Source: Tetracentron sinense
Lineage: Eukaryota; Streptophyta; Magnoliopsida; Trochodendrales; Trochodendraceae
Direction of reading: 5' to 3'
Assembly (NCBI GenBank): GCA_015143295.1
Contig: CM026573.1
Location: forward strand, 6,436,434 to 6,500,433
Length of the DNA: 64,000 nt
Every line of letters begins with the position of its first letter. Positions within the stretch are counted from its first letter, which is position 1. This document shows, in pieces, positions 1-12,411 of this stretch. The notes beneath the pieces are model-generated. The model was not told the origin of the DNA, did no database searches, and was given only the letters and a program-made list of their open reading frames with translations. Both the position numbers and the translations under genes were made by a program.

Positions 1-955
1 CAAACCGTCTCATTTTGGCACTAACCACACAACCCCCTTTTCTCTCCATCGCAAACCTTATGCTGCTAAAATCCCCTCATAGGCACCATGGTGCCTCCCA
101 TCTCACACTGATATCATCAAGTTCCTCCCAAAAATCGGAGTCATCCACAGACCTCCCGAGGGTTCATATACCCCCGAAAACACCCACTGGAAACTATCCC
201 CAATCAATTTGCATAAAATCAATATCGAGTAGGCTCCTAATTCTGATTCCAAGACTTCCAATTTATCCTTAGTCCATGGTAACAGAAAACCCCCTGATAC
301 CACAAGAGATGGTAATGCTAACCATCCCGGGGTTGAGTCACCCCAGATATCTCGGATAATGTAATCCGTGATAAGCTCTAGTTTGGTTTCCTGAATGCAC
401 AAAAGTGTGGGTTTTTTGGAGGACACCATTTGTTTTATGACCATCCTTTTCTCGGTTAGCCCTAACCCTTAGACATTCTATGATATGATTGAGACGCTTG
501 TCATCTAGGAACTCTACGCACTCTCCTTGAACCCGGACTAACCGACATCTCCCCCGAGGACCCTCTATCATAGTTAAAGGTGCACTTCAGTCTCTTCATC
601 TCCGCAACTGAGATAACTTTCTGACAGGTGGTGGGTTTTGGAATAGACCCCAACTCCCTATCTCCTTCAAGACTTTGAAGAAGAACTCTAGACTCGTTCT
701 CGTGACCCACATAAGAGACTCCCAAAACTGGCCCACTTCCTCCATCTGATTGACTTCCCAAGACGAGGCCTCAAATTGGTCCCTAGGAGGGTATCAGATT
801 GTCCCCTTGGGAGACCTGAAGACGACACTTGGATCTAGGTCCGATAGCACTGGCAATGATCTGAGTGTATCTTCAATAAAATCACTAGGACCCACAGTTG
901 AGATAGATCTAGCCGCACATCCTTTATAGTTTATCCTCATCGAGGTGAGGTAATG
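1..955 (-). mobile_element. LINE (L1-type) remnant A, endonuclease region
   Basis: On the minus strand the stretch at about 103-444 reads as the N-terminal part of an APE-type LINE endonuclease, including the typical LCIQETK strand that carries the metal-binding Glu. About 500-760 (minus) would be the region just upstream of the endonuclease. The rest of the element would lie to the left of the window. Stops and frame changes show that it is dead. It is a separate copy from the next LINE, because its endonuclease lies downstream (in minus orientation) of that copy's reverse transcriptase. Family assignment comes from motif recognition only. Confidence 0.7.
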
Positions 956-1735
956 CAGTTCCTAAAAAAAAGTGTGCGTGCTAATAAACAATTATAAAAA
1001 TACAAACCATAGTCACTTAGCTAAGTATAAGAAATACAATCTAGATATTAAAATCTTACATTTAGTGAGTTAAATAAGAATGTATTGAAATATAAGTTTG
1101 AATGCAAGTCTTTTTTATGTTAAACTGTTACACCGTTAGTTGATTTTTTGACTCTTTAGATGAAAAATATTTTTGAAAACTAAAATATGAGATTTTTTGT
1201 TAGGCTTTTGGTAATGTTTTGATATAGTCTAATTTATGAAAATTTAATATTTGAGAAATAATTTACCATTTGAAAATTAAAATTTTGACCTATCCCTAAA
1301 CGGCACTAAAATATGATTTTGTTCTTGAACTAGAAAGTTGACTTTTTATTTTTCAGGAATTTGAATCTATAATAATTTTTATTGAATTCAAAGGGGGGTA
1401 TAACATTATTTACATATAAATATCTTAAGTAAATGAAAATAAAATTAATTTAAAACTATTTACTTAAATAATATTTTATGTAAATTAGGTGTGCGTATTA
1501 GATCTATGTTGTGGATCCTAATGTAAATAGAAGGCCTGATATGGGAGAGTTTTTTTCCAGCGTACCGGATAGCTCCAAACAGGAAACGTATTGGCCCATA
1601 TTAGTGGATACGTACCATGATGTTATACCATGAGTGCTTTTGATTGGAGTAAGTGTACCACCTTTGTACAAGAAGTGAGATTTTCAAGTAACTAATATTC
1701 TATTGACTCCCTCCACGACCAAATCCCAAATCGAT
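956..1735. other. AT-rich spacer without recognisable gene
   Basis: A/T-rich sequence between two LINE remnants. I see no open frame with codon-like character, no RNA gene and no clear terminal repeats. Confidence 0.5.
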
Positions 1736-4700
1736 TTTTCTGTGCATCCCGCTCACAGAGGCAAATGCAGGCAGGATATTGGGAATGACCCAATCCTACG
1801 TCCTAACACCCTTGTAATTTCTTCCAAGCTAGTAATCTACTCCACATTATACATTTCGCTCTTTTGAAAATTAATCGTAAGACTCGATACCGCCTCTAAA
1901 CACTAAAGCAAACATCTAAGATATTCAACTTGCTGGGTGGATGCATCAGATAGAATCAAAGTTTCATTGGCAAATTGAAGATGGGAGATTAAGAGAGTTG
2001 AAGATGGGAGATTGAGAAATCATCTTTACCCGGCAAGAAGCCCGATATAATACCATATTGCGCCATACAAATCATTATGCTCAGCCCCTTTGTGACCATG
2101 ATAAAGAAGGAATGAGAGAGGAGATCCTCTTGTTTTAGACTACGCGAGCTCCGGAAATTCTGACGGGCTGCCATTCACCAAGATCGAGATATTGACCAGC
2201 TCAACCCAAGTCTTGATCCACCCCTCCATCTAACACCAAACCTCATTCTCCTCAGCAAATAAAAAAGAAATTCCCAATATAAATGATCATCTGCCTTTTC
2301 CAATTCTAGTTTACATAGAATTCTGAGTCTTATCACTTCTCAACCTCGAATTCAAAAATTTGCTAGTGATTAAGATGTCATTAAAATACGCCTCCCTATA
2401 ACGCTCCTGAGGCGTTGAGATAATAAAGTCCATTCCCGGTTTGAGCCTGCACGCCAAAACTTTAGCCAAGATTTTGTGAACATTATTGACTAGGTTAATA
2501 GGGCAAAAATATTTTAAGTTTTTGAGCACCACTAGTTTTAGGGATCAACACCATAAAAGTGCTATTTAACACCCAGTCAAACGAGCTGACCCTTGGAACT
2601 CTGCCACTTTCAAGAAGTCGACATTTAAGGATAGTCCAACTTCTCTGTTAGAAAGGAATGGTAAACCATCCGGCCCAGGAACGTTATCACCGCCCGTCTT
2701 TGATCACCCCTAAAATTTCCTATTCCTGAAAGGGTTTTCTCTCCATTCCATATTTTCATCAGAAATACAATCAATGCATTGATTTGTTTACCGATCAAAA
2801 AATAAAATAAAATAGAAATACAATAAAAATCAATCCTATCCAATGTAGGCCTATGGCCGTGGCACTTGTCATAAAGCTTTTCATAAAATTTCCCCATCTC
2901 CTTTGACCTTTCTAATAACATCTTCCTTTACCACCAAGTTATGACCAACCATAATCCTAGATATATGAATGTTCTCGTCCTTACATTGGCTTTTTCATGA
3001 AAAAAGTTGTGCTTCTGTCTCATTCTTTAAGCCATTTGAATCTTTATTTTTTCCTCAATTAATCTACTCATTTATCAACAAGTTCTGGTACTCCACTTTC
3101 AAGTCTACTCTTCGTTGCCTATCGAGCCTAGGAATGGCCGAATGGGAGGGATTCTTCCTTCTTATCGACCTCTAGAATTTACTCTAAAATTTTCTGCCTA
3201 AGAGCGAGATTACCAAAAATCTCATTTTCCAACTTTTTAACCTTTCTTTTGATGCTTTTAGCTTTGTCCCAAAGATAGTGATAGGGGAACCTAGAAGAAT
3301 GTTCCCTTCCATACCTCCTCTACCACCTTAAAGAAGTTCGGGTCCCTTAAACACCTCTTCTTAAAATTAAACGGGGTTGGATACTTTCCAGTCCTGACTG
3401 GTTCCTGAAGACTGAATTATGGCCCTACGTGGGACGAGAGGAATGGCCACTTGAACCATGCGAAATAAATCCTCTCATTCATCACAAATAGAAATCTATC
3501 CAATTGACTCAAACTTGGTTTATATCTTCAAAATTCGACCAGGTGAACTGAGAACCATTCAAAGGAGAATCGATCAAATTATTCTTTTTAACTAAATCAC
3601 TCAAACAACCACTTTGCTGGATCTCCTTCACCCACATTTCTTCTCTTGGGAGAATCTCATGGTATTGAAATTACCTCCAAGACACCAAGAGAGGTTCCAT
3701 CTAAACCTCAAAATTTCCCCAACTTTCCTACTTTATTGAGGACCAACTCTGCAATTTCATCATGGTCTTAGATTGGATTCTCTCCATTTCAGTCAAGTTC
3801 ATCTCACCTAATTCTAGATCCGAATTGGGTCCTTCATTATCCCTAACAGAATCACTCTCTTTGAAAAACAACACATATTAGGTTTAGTATTGAGTTGTTC
3901 TCAAGGACAGCAGGTGGCGCTACTGATGCAACTGTGAGATCATCAAACCCAATACCCTCGCTGGCAGACCTGATGGACATAGTTTCCTTTCAACCTAGGA
4001 TTTTGAAACTCCTCAATCCAACATTCCAGGACCAAAACCCGTAGCTGCATTCCACCAGTCTACACTCTCTCGATGCTCCTCATTCCTGCAATAGCATTGA
4101 GTATGAGTAATAGAAAGAGGAATAGAAAGAGCACAAGGATGAGGCGTACCTGACCAATGAGAGACTCGGAGACCTGGATGATTATGCAAAACCCTCACCG
4201 CTGTACTCGGCTGCTTCCAGGCTGGGACCAAATCTCAATCCCCCCTTCTTCCCTCAGGGTGCTGAGTTTGTACACTCATGCTGGAGTTCAGACTGCCTGA
4301 TACGAATCTGATCAAGATTCTTCAAGATCCTTATGATTGTCAAAATCGAAGGTTTCCCTATAAAGTTCTGCCCCTGAAAAAGAGTCGGGCCATCCTTTCC
4401 AATCAGCAAGTGGAGTTGAATTCTTTGATGATCTACCCTTGGCTACACAGACTGCTGTTTTAGAAAACTCAGGTCCACCTGCTGCAGCTTCAGACCGTTC
4501 TGACTTATACAGAAGATTTATCACCTGTGCACTAATAGCTCCAGAACTAACTTTAGAGCCACCAACTCAAGCATCAATCGGAAGGCTTCAGAGTACTATA
4601 CGAATCTAATGGGGCGGCCTTACTGAGTTTGGGAATCCTCTGGTTGTGATTGGAAAAGCTTCAACCTATGCCCTTGAGCCCACCCACACCAGAAGAGGTA

Positions 4701-4960
4701 CACCCAAATAGCATGAGAGAAAAGAGAGAATTCTTGACGAAGGATCCAGAAAGCTCAAAGACGAGGATACAAGGAACGAAGATGCCCCCACAAAAGATGC
4801 GGGATGGGCTGATTCCTCGTCGAGACTCTTTGCCGTTGGGACATTCTTTGAAATGGGTTTTCGAGCACTCTCTACTCTCCCTAAATCCTTCCAAATCAAC
4901 TTATCTTACTTCAATGGATCGTCTAGAGAGAACTACACCTCTGGGGCTGGGTTCAAAGAA
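1736..4960 (-). mobile_element. LINE (L1-type) remnant B: ORF1 region, endonuclease, start of RT
   Basis: Read on the minus strand from right to left. About 4960-4000 is probably ORF1-like sequence (weak). About 3500-3400 is the endonuclease C-terminus (DRFLFVMNER followed by YFAWFKWPFLSSH, the position of the usual DRFL...SDH motif). About 3370-3050 is the charged linker typical of plant L1 elements. About 2530-2310 is RT fingers (FCPINLVNNVHKILAKVLA). About 1990-1930 is the RT palm, where the usual FADD box reads FANE, so the catalytic Asp pair is lost. Many stops and frame changes indicate an old copy. The 3' portion after the palm is missing. The DNA also carries a tiny tail insertion at 2772-2813. 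Confidence 0.75.
2772..2813 (+). mobile_element. Ultra-short LINE 3'-tail insertion (42 bp) with 11-bp TSD
   Basis: The 42-bp segment holds TTTGTTTACCGATCAAAAAA followed by an A-rich stretch. This is the 3' end seen on the LINE C remnant (5366-5400, minus). It is flanked by perfect 11-bp direct repeats, AGAAATACAAT at 2761-2771 and 2814-2824. It sits in the opposite orientation inside LINE remnant B. Confidence 0.75.
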
Positions 4961-5365
4961 GGAACTGAAGTTGAATCAGTGCCCCCTTACTCCTCCAAGG
5001 AATAAATCTCCATCAAGGAAACATCGGAGCTTCTAAGCCATCTAGAGGAAGCCAGGCTCTTAGGACGTGGATGGATTCCTATTCAAAGTTGGAAGCTCTG
5101 AAAGAAAAGATACACTATGCTTACCTTGGGATTGAGAAGGCATGATGAACTTAAATGAGTTCACAGCTGACATGGGCCACTATTGATAGGTTCAACGGAT
5201 GGAATGACACCCTCCTTACAAGGCCCAAAAAATTGCCATTACATATTTACATGCACTGGGCTGCAACGTTTATGGGTCAAGACCACAATTGGGGATTGAT
5301 TCCCTCCACGCCCCTTGCGCTGACTACATAATTGGAAATCAAGTTTTTAATGTCTCTTGTATTTT
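4961..5365. other. Spacer between LINE remnants
   Basis: No gene recognised. The sequence is probably degraded LINE or flanking intronic DNA lying just beyond the 3' tail of LINE C. Confidence 0.4.
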
Positions 5366-7335
5366 TTTCTTGATCGGTAAAACAAAGATATATATTAATG
5401 AGGTGAGACAGTAGAAAATACACAAAGGCTTCATAAGAGTGTAAGCCTGGGACTGAAACTACATGTGATAGTGAACAATAGCCATTATGGATAACTACAG
5501 AAGGAAATATAAGTTGACACTATCAAAACCCTATCTGATAGCGCACCATTGTACCACAATCTTTCCAATCTTGTAGCATACTCTAGAATGAGAGGACACT
5601 CCCTCAAATATCCTAGAGTTCTTTTCCTTCCAAATAGACTAGGCAATTGCTGTGGGTAGTACACCCCCACGAAATCCCCCCATCATCCCTTATACGCACG
5701 GGAAGCCGACACGATAAGAAGTCTTAGGAGGAGCTAGGAAAGGTCCAACTGATTCCCAATCGAGACATGAAATAACTCCAAACCTTGAAAGCAAAAGGGA
5801 AGTGAAGCAAGAGGTGGTCAACCGACTCCTTTGACTCAAGACATAAGTAATAGCCATTGGAGATGATCACAGGTAAGTATTGTGTCCAAAGCTGTTGACT
5901 AAAAGAAAAAAGGATACCTTGGATGACAATCCCGCCTTTCAAACCGATCTGGAAGGAAAAGTGAGACTCGTGCTTGGTAATAAGGCATGTTAAAAGGATC
6001 TCATTGAAAACTGGCCATTGTTGTCACATGACCACAAGCAAACGTCCCTAAGAAGGGGGAAATATAGAGATCGGGCTAATCCTGGCTAATAGGTAAAGAT
6101 AGCCTTCTACCTCCCCATCGTTAAGACTCCACCTCAATCTAGGGCACTATGCCCTAGAATTAGCAATAGACTCAACACAAGGCTCCATGTTTGTGTTTCT
6201 ATCCTCCGTTAAAGAGCAAAGAAACCTAAAGTCCTCTCAAGAGTGGTGTTCCCAAACGAACCTTGTTCCCCCTCCCCACTCGGAATCAAACAAAGTTGGA
6301 AAACACATCCCAATCAACCATTCAACCATGATACCATTCCACAGCCCAGTACTGTGAGAACCCTTAACCCACTTTGGTTCCCAACTTGACACCTTATATT
6401 TCGCAGAAATCACTAGTCTCCACAGGCTTTCTCGTTCAATTCCAATTGCCAAAGCCATTTACCTAAGAGAGCCTTGTTCACTGCAGACAATGGATGAATG
6501 TTCAGCCCACCAACCTCAAAGGGGAGACAAACTTTATTCCATTCAACGAGATGGTATCTATGGGAGTCCACACTCTCGTTCCTAGGAAAATCCCTTTGAA
6601 TTTTCTCCAGCTTGTTTGCAATAGAAATGAGAATAGTCAACAGGGAGAGAAAATAGTAAGGGAGGCCACAACACACTCTTGAAGAGAATGAGCTTGCCTC
6701 CTTTGGACAAATACAAAGATTTTCAACCCTCTAACCTCCTAGAGAATCTCTCAACTACCGGATTCAAAACTGATAAGGATTTCGAACCAAAACCCAATGG
6801 CATGCCCAAATATCTAGTTGGAAGATATCCAGACTTACGTCTCAATACAACTCCATTATGTTAGGAACCTCCCCGACACCAAAAACTTCACTGTTTGAGA
6901 AATTGATTTTAAGGCCCAACGCTACTTCAAACATCTGAGCATACATCTCAAGTGAGCTAGCTGCCTAATCGATCACAAAAAAAAGTGAGCTAGCTGCCTA
7001 CAAGAGGCATCACACAAGATCAAAGTATCATCAACAAATTGCAAATGGGAAATAGATACCTCACCCCTGCCAACTGTGACCCGGAGATTACTGAACCCCT
7101 CACCTTAAATATTGTTATATTGACGCTTCAGTTTCATGATTAACAAAAACGTGATAGCGGGTCGCCCTATCTCAGACTTTTAGAACTCCTAAAGTAGCCT
7201 GCAGGAGAACCGTTAATTAGAATTGAGAAGGAAATAAGTGAATAACGCTCTCTTGCATTTCCTCCACTGAATTTCGAAACACATTCTCCTCATGATATAA
7301 TCAATAAACTCCCAATTTATGTGGTCATAGGCTTG
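5366..7335 (-). mobile_element. LINE (L1-type) remnant C: RT palm to 3' end
   Basis: On the minus strand, about 7330-7260 reads INWEFIDYIMRRM and about 7055-7020 reads FVDDTLILCDAS, the RT palm with an intact Asp pair. About 6676-6413 gives the conserved C-terminal block WNKVCLPFEVGGLNI...KWLWQLEL. About 5900-5724 gives a zf-RVT-like block (ESVDHLLLHFPFAFKVW). The 3' end near 5366-5400 reads ATATATCTTTGTTTTACCGA followed by TCAAGAAAAA, the usual plant L1 terminus with an A-rich tail. The copy is 5'-truncated and carries stops. It is antisense to the RBM25-like gene, like the other two LINE remnants. Confidence 0.8.
6968..6983 (-). mobile_element. 16-bp LINE-tail insertion with 17-bp TSD
   Basis: The 16-bp insert ATCGATCACAAAAAAA lies between perfect 17-bp direct repeats AGTGAGCTAGCTGCCTA (6951-6967 and 6984-7000). 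The inserted sequence resembles the last bases of the local LINE 3' end (ACCGATCAAAAAA). It lies in the RT region of LINE remnant C. Read as written, the tail runs along the plus strand; relative to the host LINE it is inverted. Confidence 0.65.
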
Positions 7336-8354
7336 CATTTTATAGAGCATTGATGTTCTTGAATTTGGTAAAATTGACGCTGGAGGATTTGTATGGTCAT
7401 AGGTAGGTATTTGATATGGTTAACTTCCATTTTGAAGGACTGCGAAGGAATAAAAGCTGTGATTGTGAGAGATATTTGTCTCTATGTCATTTTGTAATAT
7501 AAATTTGGATTTGTGTGTTTTCTATTTGCTTTTAGTAGTGGGAACCATCTTCCACTTCATCTTGTATATTTTACAATTAGGTTTATATTTCTTCCAGTTA
7601 ATCAGATTTGGCCCAGGTCATTCCCATGCTTAGTTATCAAACCCTCGTGTTATACCCATATAATACCTGTATAATACTTTTAGGGGGGGTTGCCGTTTAA
7701 AACGGAATACTTTTGTTGTGTTATCTATTATACGCATATTTCCATATAATACAGTTTAATACACAAATTCTGTATTAAATGCATACAATATGCATATTTT
7801 GTTGTACTTTTAATGTATAAAATCATATTCCGTATCAAATGATTGTTATTAGTTAATATCATGTTTTTTTTTTAAAATTTTTAATTATAATCAAAAAATG
7901 TTTATTTATTTATAATTACAAATTTTAATTTTCCCGTACTTTTGTTGTGTTTTGCCGTGGTATAACACCGGTACTTCCTGAATGACTCATTACCGTATTA
8001 TACCCGTATCCGTACTTGGTACCTCTAATCCCATGTGCATGCTATCTTGAACTGGGTAAAGCGTATATGCATTCATATATTCCATTAACATTTTCTACAA
8101 GTATATCAAATCTACTCCAAAAGTTTGGGGTATCTTGCCAAAAGTCTAGATTAGAGTGTGAACCACAGTCATGAAGGTAGGTGCCATTTGGGAGAATCCA
8201 GTTGTGTTCCTGTATATATATATTCTGATCAGTATTTAGTGTGTATTATTTAAAGGTCATTGTTCTGTAATGATTTTCTGTCTTTATCTGTATGCTGTTA
8301 ATTGCACATATTGGATATTTCTCATATTCTTGGGTAAATCTGATACATCTACAG
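7336..8354. other. Probable intronic sequence with a MITE-like stretch
   Basis: No exon is recognised; in particular no RRM is found. About 7630-8030 holds repeated TATACCCGTATAATAC-like words at both ends around a T/A-rich core and is probably a degraded MITE. The first recognisable exon of the RBM25-like gene follows an acceptor (CTACAG) at 8354. Confidence 0.4.
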
Positions 8355-11003
8355 CTAAATGTTAATCAAGCAACAAGAGAATACCTAGAGCGCTATGTTG
8401 AAAAGAAAACTGAAAGAGAAAATAATCTCAAAGAAACTGAAACTGAGGGAACTGATAAAGAAGAAGAAAGTGCACAAGGTGTTGAGGGGAATGAACCTCC
8501 AAAGCTCTCTGTAGAGGACTTGAAGAAGGGTGAGAATGATTCAGGGGACAAAGAAAATCAAGACACTGCCAACTTTGGTATTGTAACTGATGAAGATCGA
8601 GAAGTTGACCGAGATGCTTTGGAGAAGCTTACAACTATGATGGAAGAGAGGTTAAAGACCAAACCCCTGCCCCCTCCACCCACGCTAACTCCTGCTGATG
8701 GTTCTGGGAAGTCAAACTCTGAAGTGCCTACTAAATCGAGGGATGGAGACTCAGATGTGGATATAATGAAAAGTGGTGAGTGTAATGGTGGATATAGAAT
8801 GTTCTCTTACTATTTATTATTATTATTATTATTGTTTTAGTGTGTTAAAAAATAAAAGTGAACATATATTTTTATATTATGCTTATATAAAAGATGCTTT
8901 TGTTAGTGCTATTATATTTCTGCAGTCTAACTAATGTTTTGTTTCTTGTTTTGCAGATGCAGCAGAAGATAAAAATGATGATGAGACAACAAGTGAAACC
9001 AAGCCTACCAGTGAGCATGATAGGCCTGAAACAAGCTCACCTGACAGGAGAAGGTATGATAGGAGGAGCAGAGATAGGGACGGGGATTTAAAACGGCAGA
9101 AAGAACGGGAACTAGAAAGATATGAGAGGGAAAGGGAGAGAGAACGAGTTAGGAGAGAGAGGGATCAAGAGAATAAAATCCGAGAGGCCGAGCGTGTATT
9201 CAAGGAACGTGTTAAAGAGTGGGAGTCTAGAGAGAGAGAGAAAGATTTCCAGCGGCTGCATGAGAGGGATAGGGAGAAAGACAGGGAACGTGAAAGGAGG
9301 AGGGAGATTATGGATCAGGAGGATGAGAGCGATGAAGATGATACAAGAAAAAGGAGGCGCAGGAGTAGCATGGTTGAGGAGAAGAGGAAGAAGAGGCGAC
9401 GGGAGAGGGAGGAAGACTTGGCAGACAGATTAAGAGAAGAGGAAGAAATTGCTGAGGCCAAAAGGAGGGCGATTGAGGAGCAGCAGCAGCAGAAAGATAA
9501 ACCCAAGGTTTTGCCCGATCAGATAACCAATGGAAGTGAAGAAATGTTGTTGCCAGAACAAACCAATGGTGAAAGTAAAGATAATACTGTTGAACAGGCT
9601 TATGAGAGTGATTCTGATCATGGTAACCATGCTGATAAGCTTCTCATATTTTTTTTTGTCCTTTTTTTCCCCGGTTCTTTTTGGTTTCTCTTCCTGAGAT
9701 GGGTTAGGACTTTTTCTTGATAGGTGACGTGATTCCAAGAAATGGCACCGGTGATGAATCAACCATGGTATCAATTACTTCGTCAGATATGCAGCAGAAT
9801 AGCAATTTACCTGCTCGAAAGCTGGGGTTCGGTCTGGTAGGATCAGGAAAACGAACGACTGTTCCTTCTGTTTTCCATGAAGAGGAAGATGATGCACACA
9901 AGGATAAAAAGATGAGGCCTCTCGTTCCAATTGATTACTCCACTGAGGAACTACAGGCTGTCCAACTTACCGATTCTGGGGCACCATCGCCAAATTTGGC
10001 CGCAGCTGCAGAATTCGCGAAGCGTATTTCTGGTGCTAATCCCAAAGATAGGTCTGATTTGGATAGGGAAAGAAATAGAAGATCCAATGACAGGTTGAGC
10101 CAGCGAGGTCGAGATCGGAGTGATGAGGAGAGTAATCGTGCCAGAGATGAGAACAGAGACCGGAACAGGGATCGTGAACGCAGTCAGAATAAGTTGAAGT
10201 CATCAGAAAACAAGAAGCTTTTGGATGCAAAACAGTTGATTGATATGATCCCAAAAACCAAGGAGGAATTGTTCTCATATGAGATCAACTGGGCTGTATA
10301 TGACAAGGTGAGCAACACTTTTCTCAGATCAATTTCTTTTCTGTAACTTTATTTTTTCTCTTGATTGTGTGTTCTTTGACTTCTTTCTGCATATGAAAGG
10401 TGATGTAGAAGGTTTGCATGTCTTAGTTGACTGCCTGCCATGTTCCCCAAGTGTCAGAGATATTGACTGAGAACTTCAGTTCAGTATTTTTTTTTTGATC
10501 GATAATTCAGTTTAGTATTGATATCAAGTCTTCAGAACTTTATTTAGCATGCCCGGTCTCATTCAAAACATTGTTGACTTTCCTGGAAGAATTTGGCGAG
10601 TCTTTTCTAGTGCTTATTATAAATACTCTGGACTCAACTAAGTTCAATCTTGGTAACAAGGACTTCATTCTTATCATGTATTATGTTGATGGTTTTATTA
10701 ATGGTGAATATGTTTTGATATTGCTCTATTGCTGCCTTGTGGACTCCCCAGCATGAGCTGCATGAGAGAATGAGACCGTGGATTTCGAAGAAGATTACAG
10801 AGTTTTTGGGGGAGGAAGAAGCTACTCTGGTAGATTACATTGTGTCCAGTACCAAAGACCATGTGCGGGCAACCCAGATGCTCGAATTGCTTCAATCCAT
10901 CTTGGATGATGAAGCGGAGATGTTTGTGCTCAAGATGTGGAGGATGCTTATCTTTGAAATTAAGAAAGTGGAGACAGGTCTCTCTTCGAATCTCAAGGCA
11001 TGA
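8355..11003 (+). CDS. RBM25: RBM25-like splicing factor, C-terminal four coding exons
   Basis: Exons: 8355-8775, 8957-9622, 9724-10307 and 10752-11003; all junctions are GT-AG and the phases fit, giving about 640 visible residues. The first exon begins LNVNQATREYLERYVEKK, the segment that follows the RRM in RBM25 proteins. Next come an acidic Lys/Glu region with DREVDRDALEKL and a long Arg/Glu/Asp-rich (RS-like) region over exon 2. Exons 3-4 form the C-terminal PWI domain (LIDMIPKTKEELFSYEINWAVYD, then HELHERMRPWISKKI). The family acts in the nucleus with U1 snRNP and exon-junction factors in splice-site choice. The RRM exons are not seen and should lie left of the window, beyond the LINE cluster. 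Stop at 11001-11003. A splice donor-like site follows in the 3' UTR at about 11011. Confidence 0.88.
10489..10505 (-). mobile_element. 17-bp LINE-tail insertion with 14-bp TSD, in an RBM25 intron
   Basis: In the last intron of the RBM25-like gene, a T-run followed by GATCGATAA (minus strand: TTATCGATCAAAAAAAA) lies between direct repeats TTCAGTTCAGTATT (10475-10488) and TTCAGTTTAGTATT (10506-10519), which differ at one position. The insert again matches the end of the local LINE (ACCGATCAAAAAA). Confidence 0.55.
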
Positions 11004-12400
11004 CAAACAGGTATGCTTTGTTTTTCTGCTGGATGATTGAAATTCATATTGTTTTCTTTTTCTTGGGATTCCTCTGAAGTCAACTCCATGTTATAGTAGA
11101 GGAATACAGAGATTGAAAAGGAGGCTTATCCTTTATTCTTCTCTTTTTATTACCTAAATGTGTTAGTTTATATCAGCAAACAAAGGGGAAAAGAAACCAA
11201 AGGGTCACCAACAGTACCTCTCACTATTCCTTTTATTAACAAGTCTGCCTCTTGTCCTCTTATACAAGAATATGGTTTCAAATCTGATGGAAATATTGGG
11301 AACTCTCAGGCCCCCTCTTTGCACGTCTAAGTGTCTCAGAATCATGCTGTGCGGGGCCCGTCCTCATGTTTTTCCTTTGTTCATTTATGCTTAGTACTGT
11401 ACAGAATCATAAACATGTGATGAACTGCGTTCTCAATTCTCTTTTCCAAATGCAATGTTGTTTTTCTACACTATTTGTCCCTCATCTTTCTATGTTTTGT
11501 TCCTTTCTCTTGAGTTCCTCGATGCAACTTGGTCATATTTATGAGCCATCTCGTAAACTTGCTCAATGCAATTTTTCCAACCAACCACCAGGTTTTCAGT
11601 CAGTGCACCTCTTTATAACAAGTATTGAATTAGTCAGTAGTTTGCTTATTTCGGCCAATGCACTTACCAAAATCTGTTTTAGTAATGTCATATGTGATTG
11701 AGTTTTAATATTCATCTGCCATTTCTCATGTCAGTGTTGTCACAACATTTTTGAAAACTAGAAATGCTGAATAATCAAATTTGATTACTCAGAAAAAGTT
11801 TCAACCTAATTCAAGACTTGCTTCTCTCCCTCTTAAATGCCTTATTTGAAGCAGCACCACCAACCATATACTGGGACTATTTGGTGTTTACTTGTATGCT
11901 GATACATACACACACTCGACTTCCATTTGAAAAATCATCATTTGTTTGCACTGTAGACCATCCTAAATCAATGGATATGGCTGAAACTGCCTCGAAAGCA
12001 TAGGTGTGTTCCTAGTTCCTACACTGATTGATTCTTGAGGGTATTTACAAACGGATTTGGTTGAAGTTTCTTTTGAGAACTTGGGAATAGTTTCCTCACT
12101 TGCAATAAAAACCTACTTTTGAGGATCATTACCTTACATTTTACCATTGCTCGGCTGCACCCGAAAGTTAAGACACATGGAAGGCTCTCAACCATTGGAT
12201 CAAAAGCTAAAACTTGAATGTCTAAAAGAAAGATAAATTGAGAGCAAGTTGGACCTCTTCTGCAATGAGAAATGCTAGATTCACGGGCGAGGTTCCAACC
12301 TTGCCCCGATAAAGTGACGATGTCAATGGATTTTGTGTTGGGGATTCTTCAAGCAATATATACATGCATATATAACTAGGTCCTACTTGCCAGATTGTAT
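11004..12400. other. 3' UTR and intergenic region, no gene seen
   Basis: The first 100-150 bases are likely the 3' UTR of the RBM25-like gene. The rest has short chance open frames only, with no domain, RNA gene or repeat that I can support. Confidence 0.45.
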
Positions 12401-12411
12401 CATTGGGTTGG

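Noticed and set aside
9122-9433. Arg/Gly-rich open frame
   Set aside because: Out-of-frame shadow of the RS-like exon of the RBM25-like gene.
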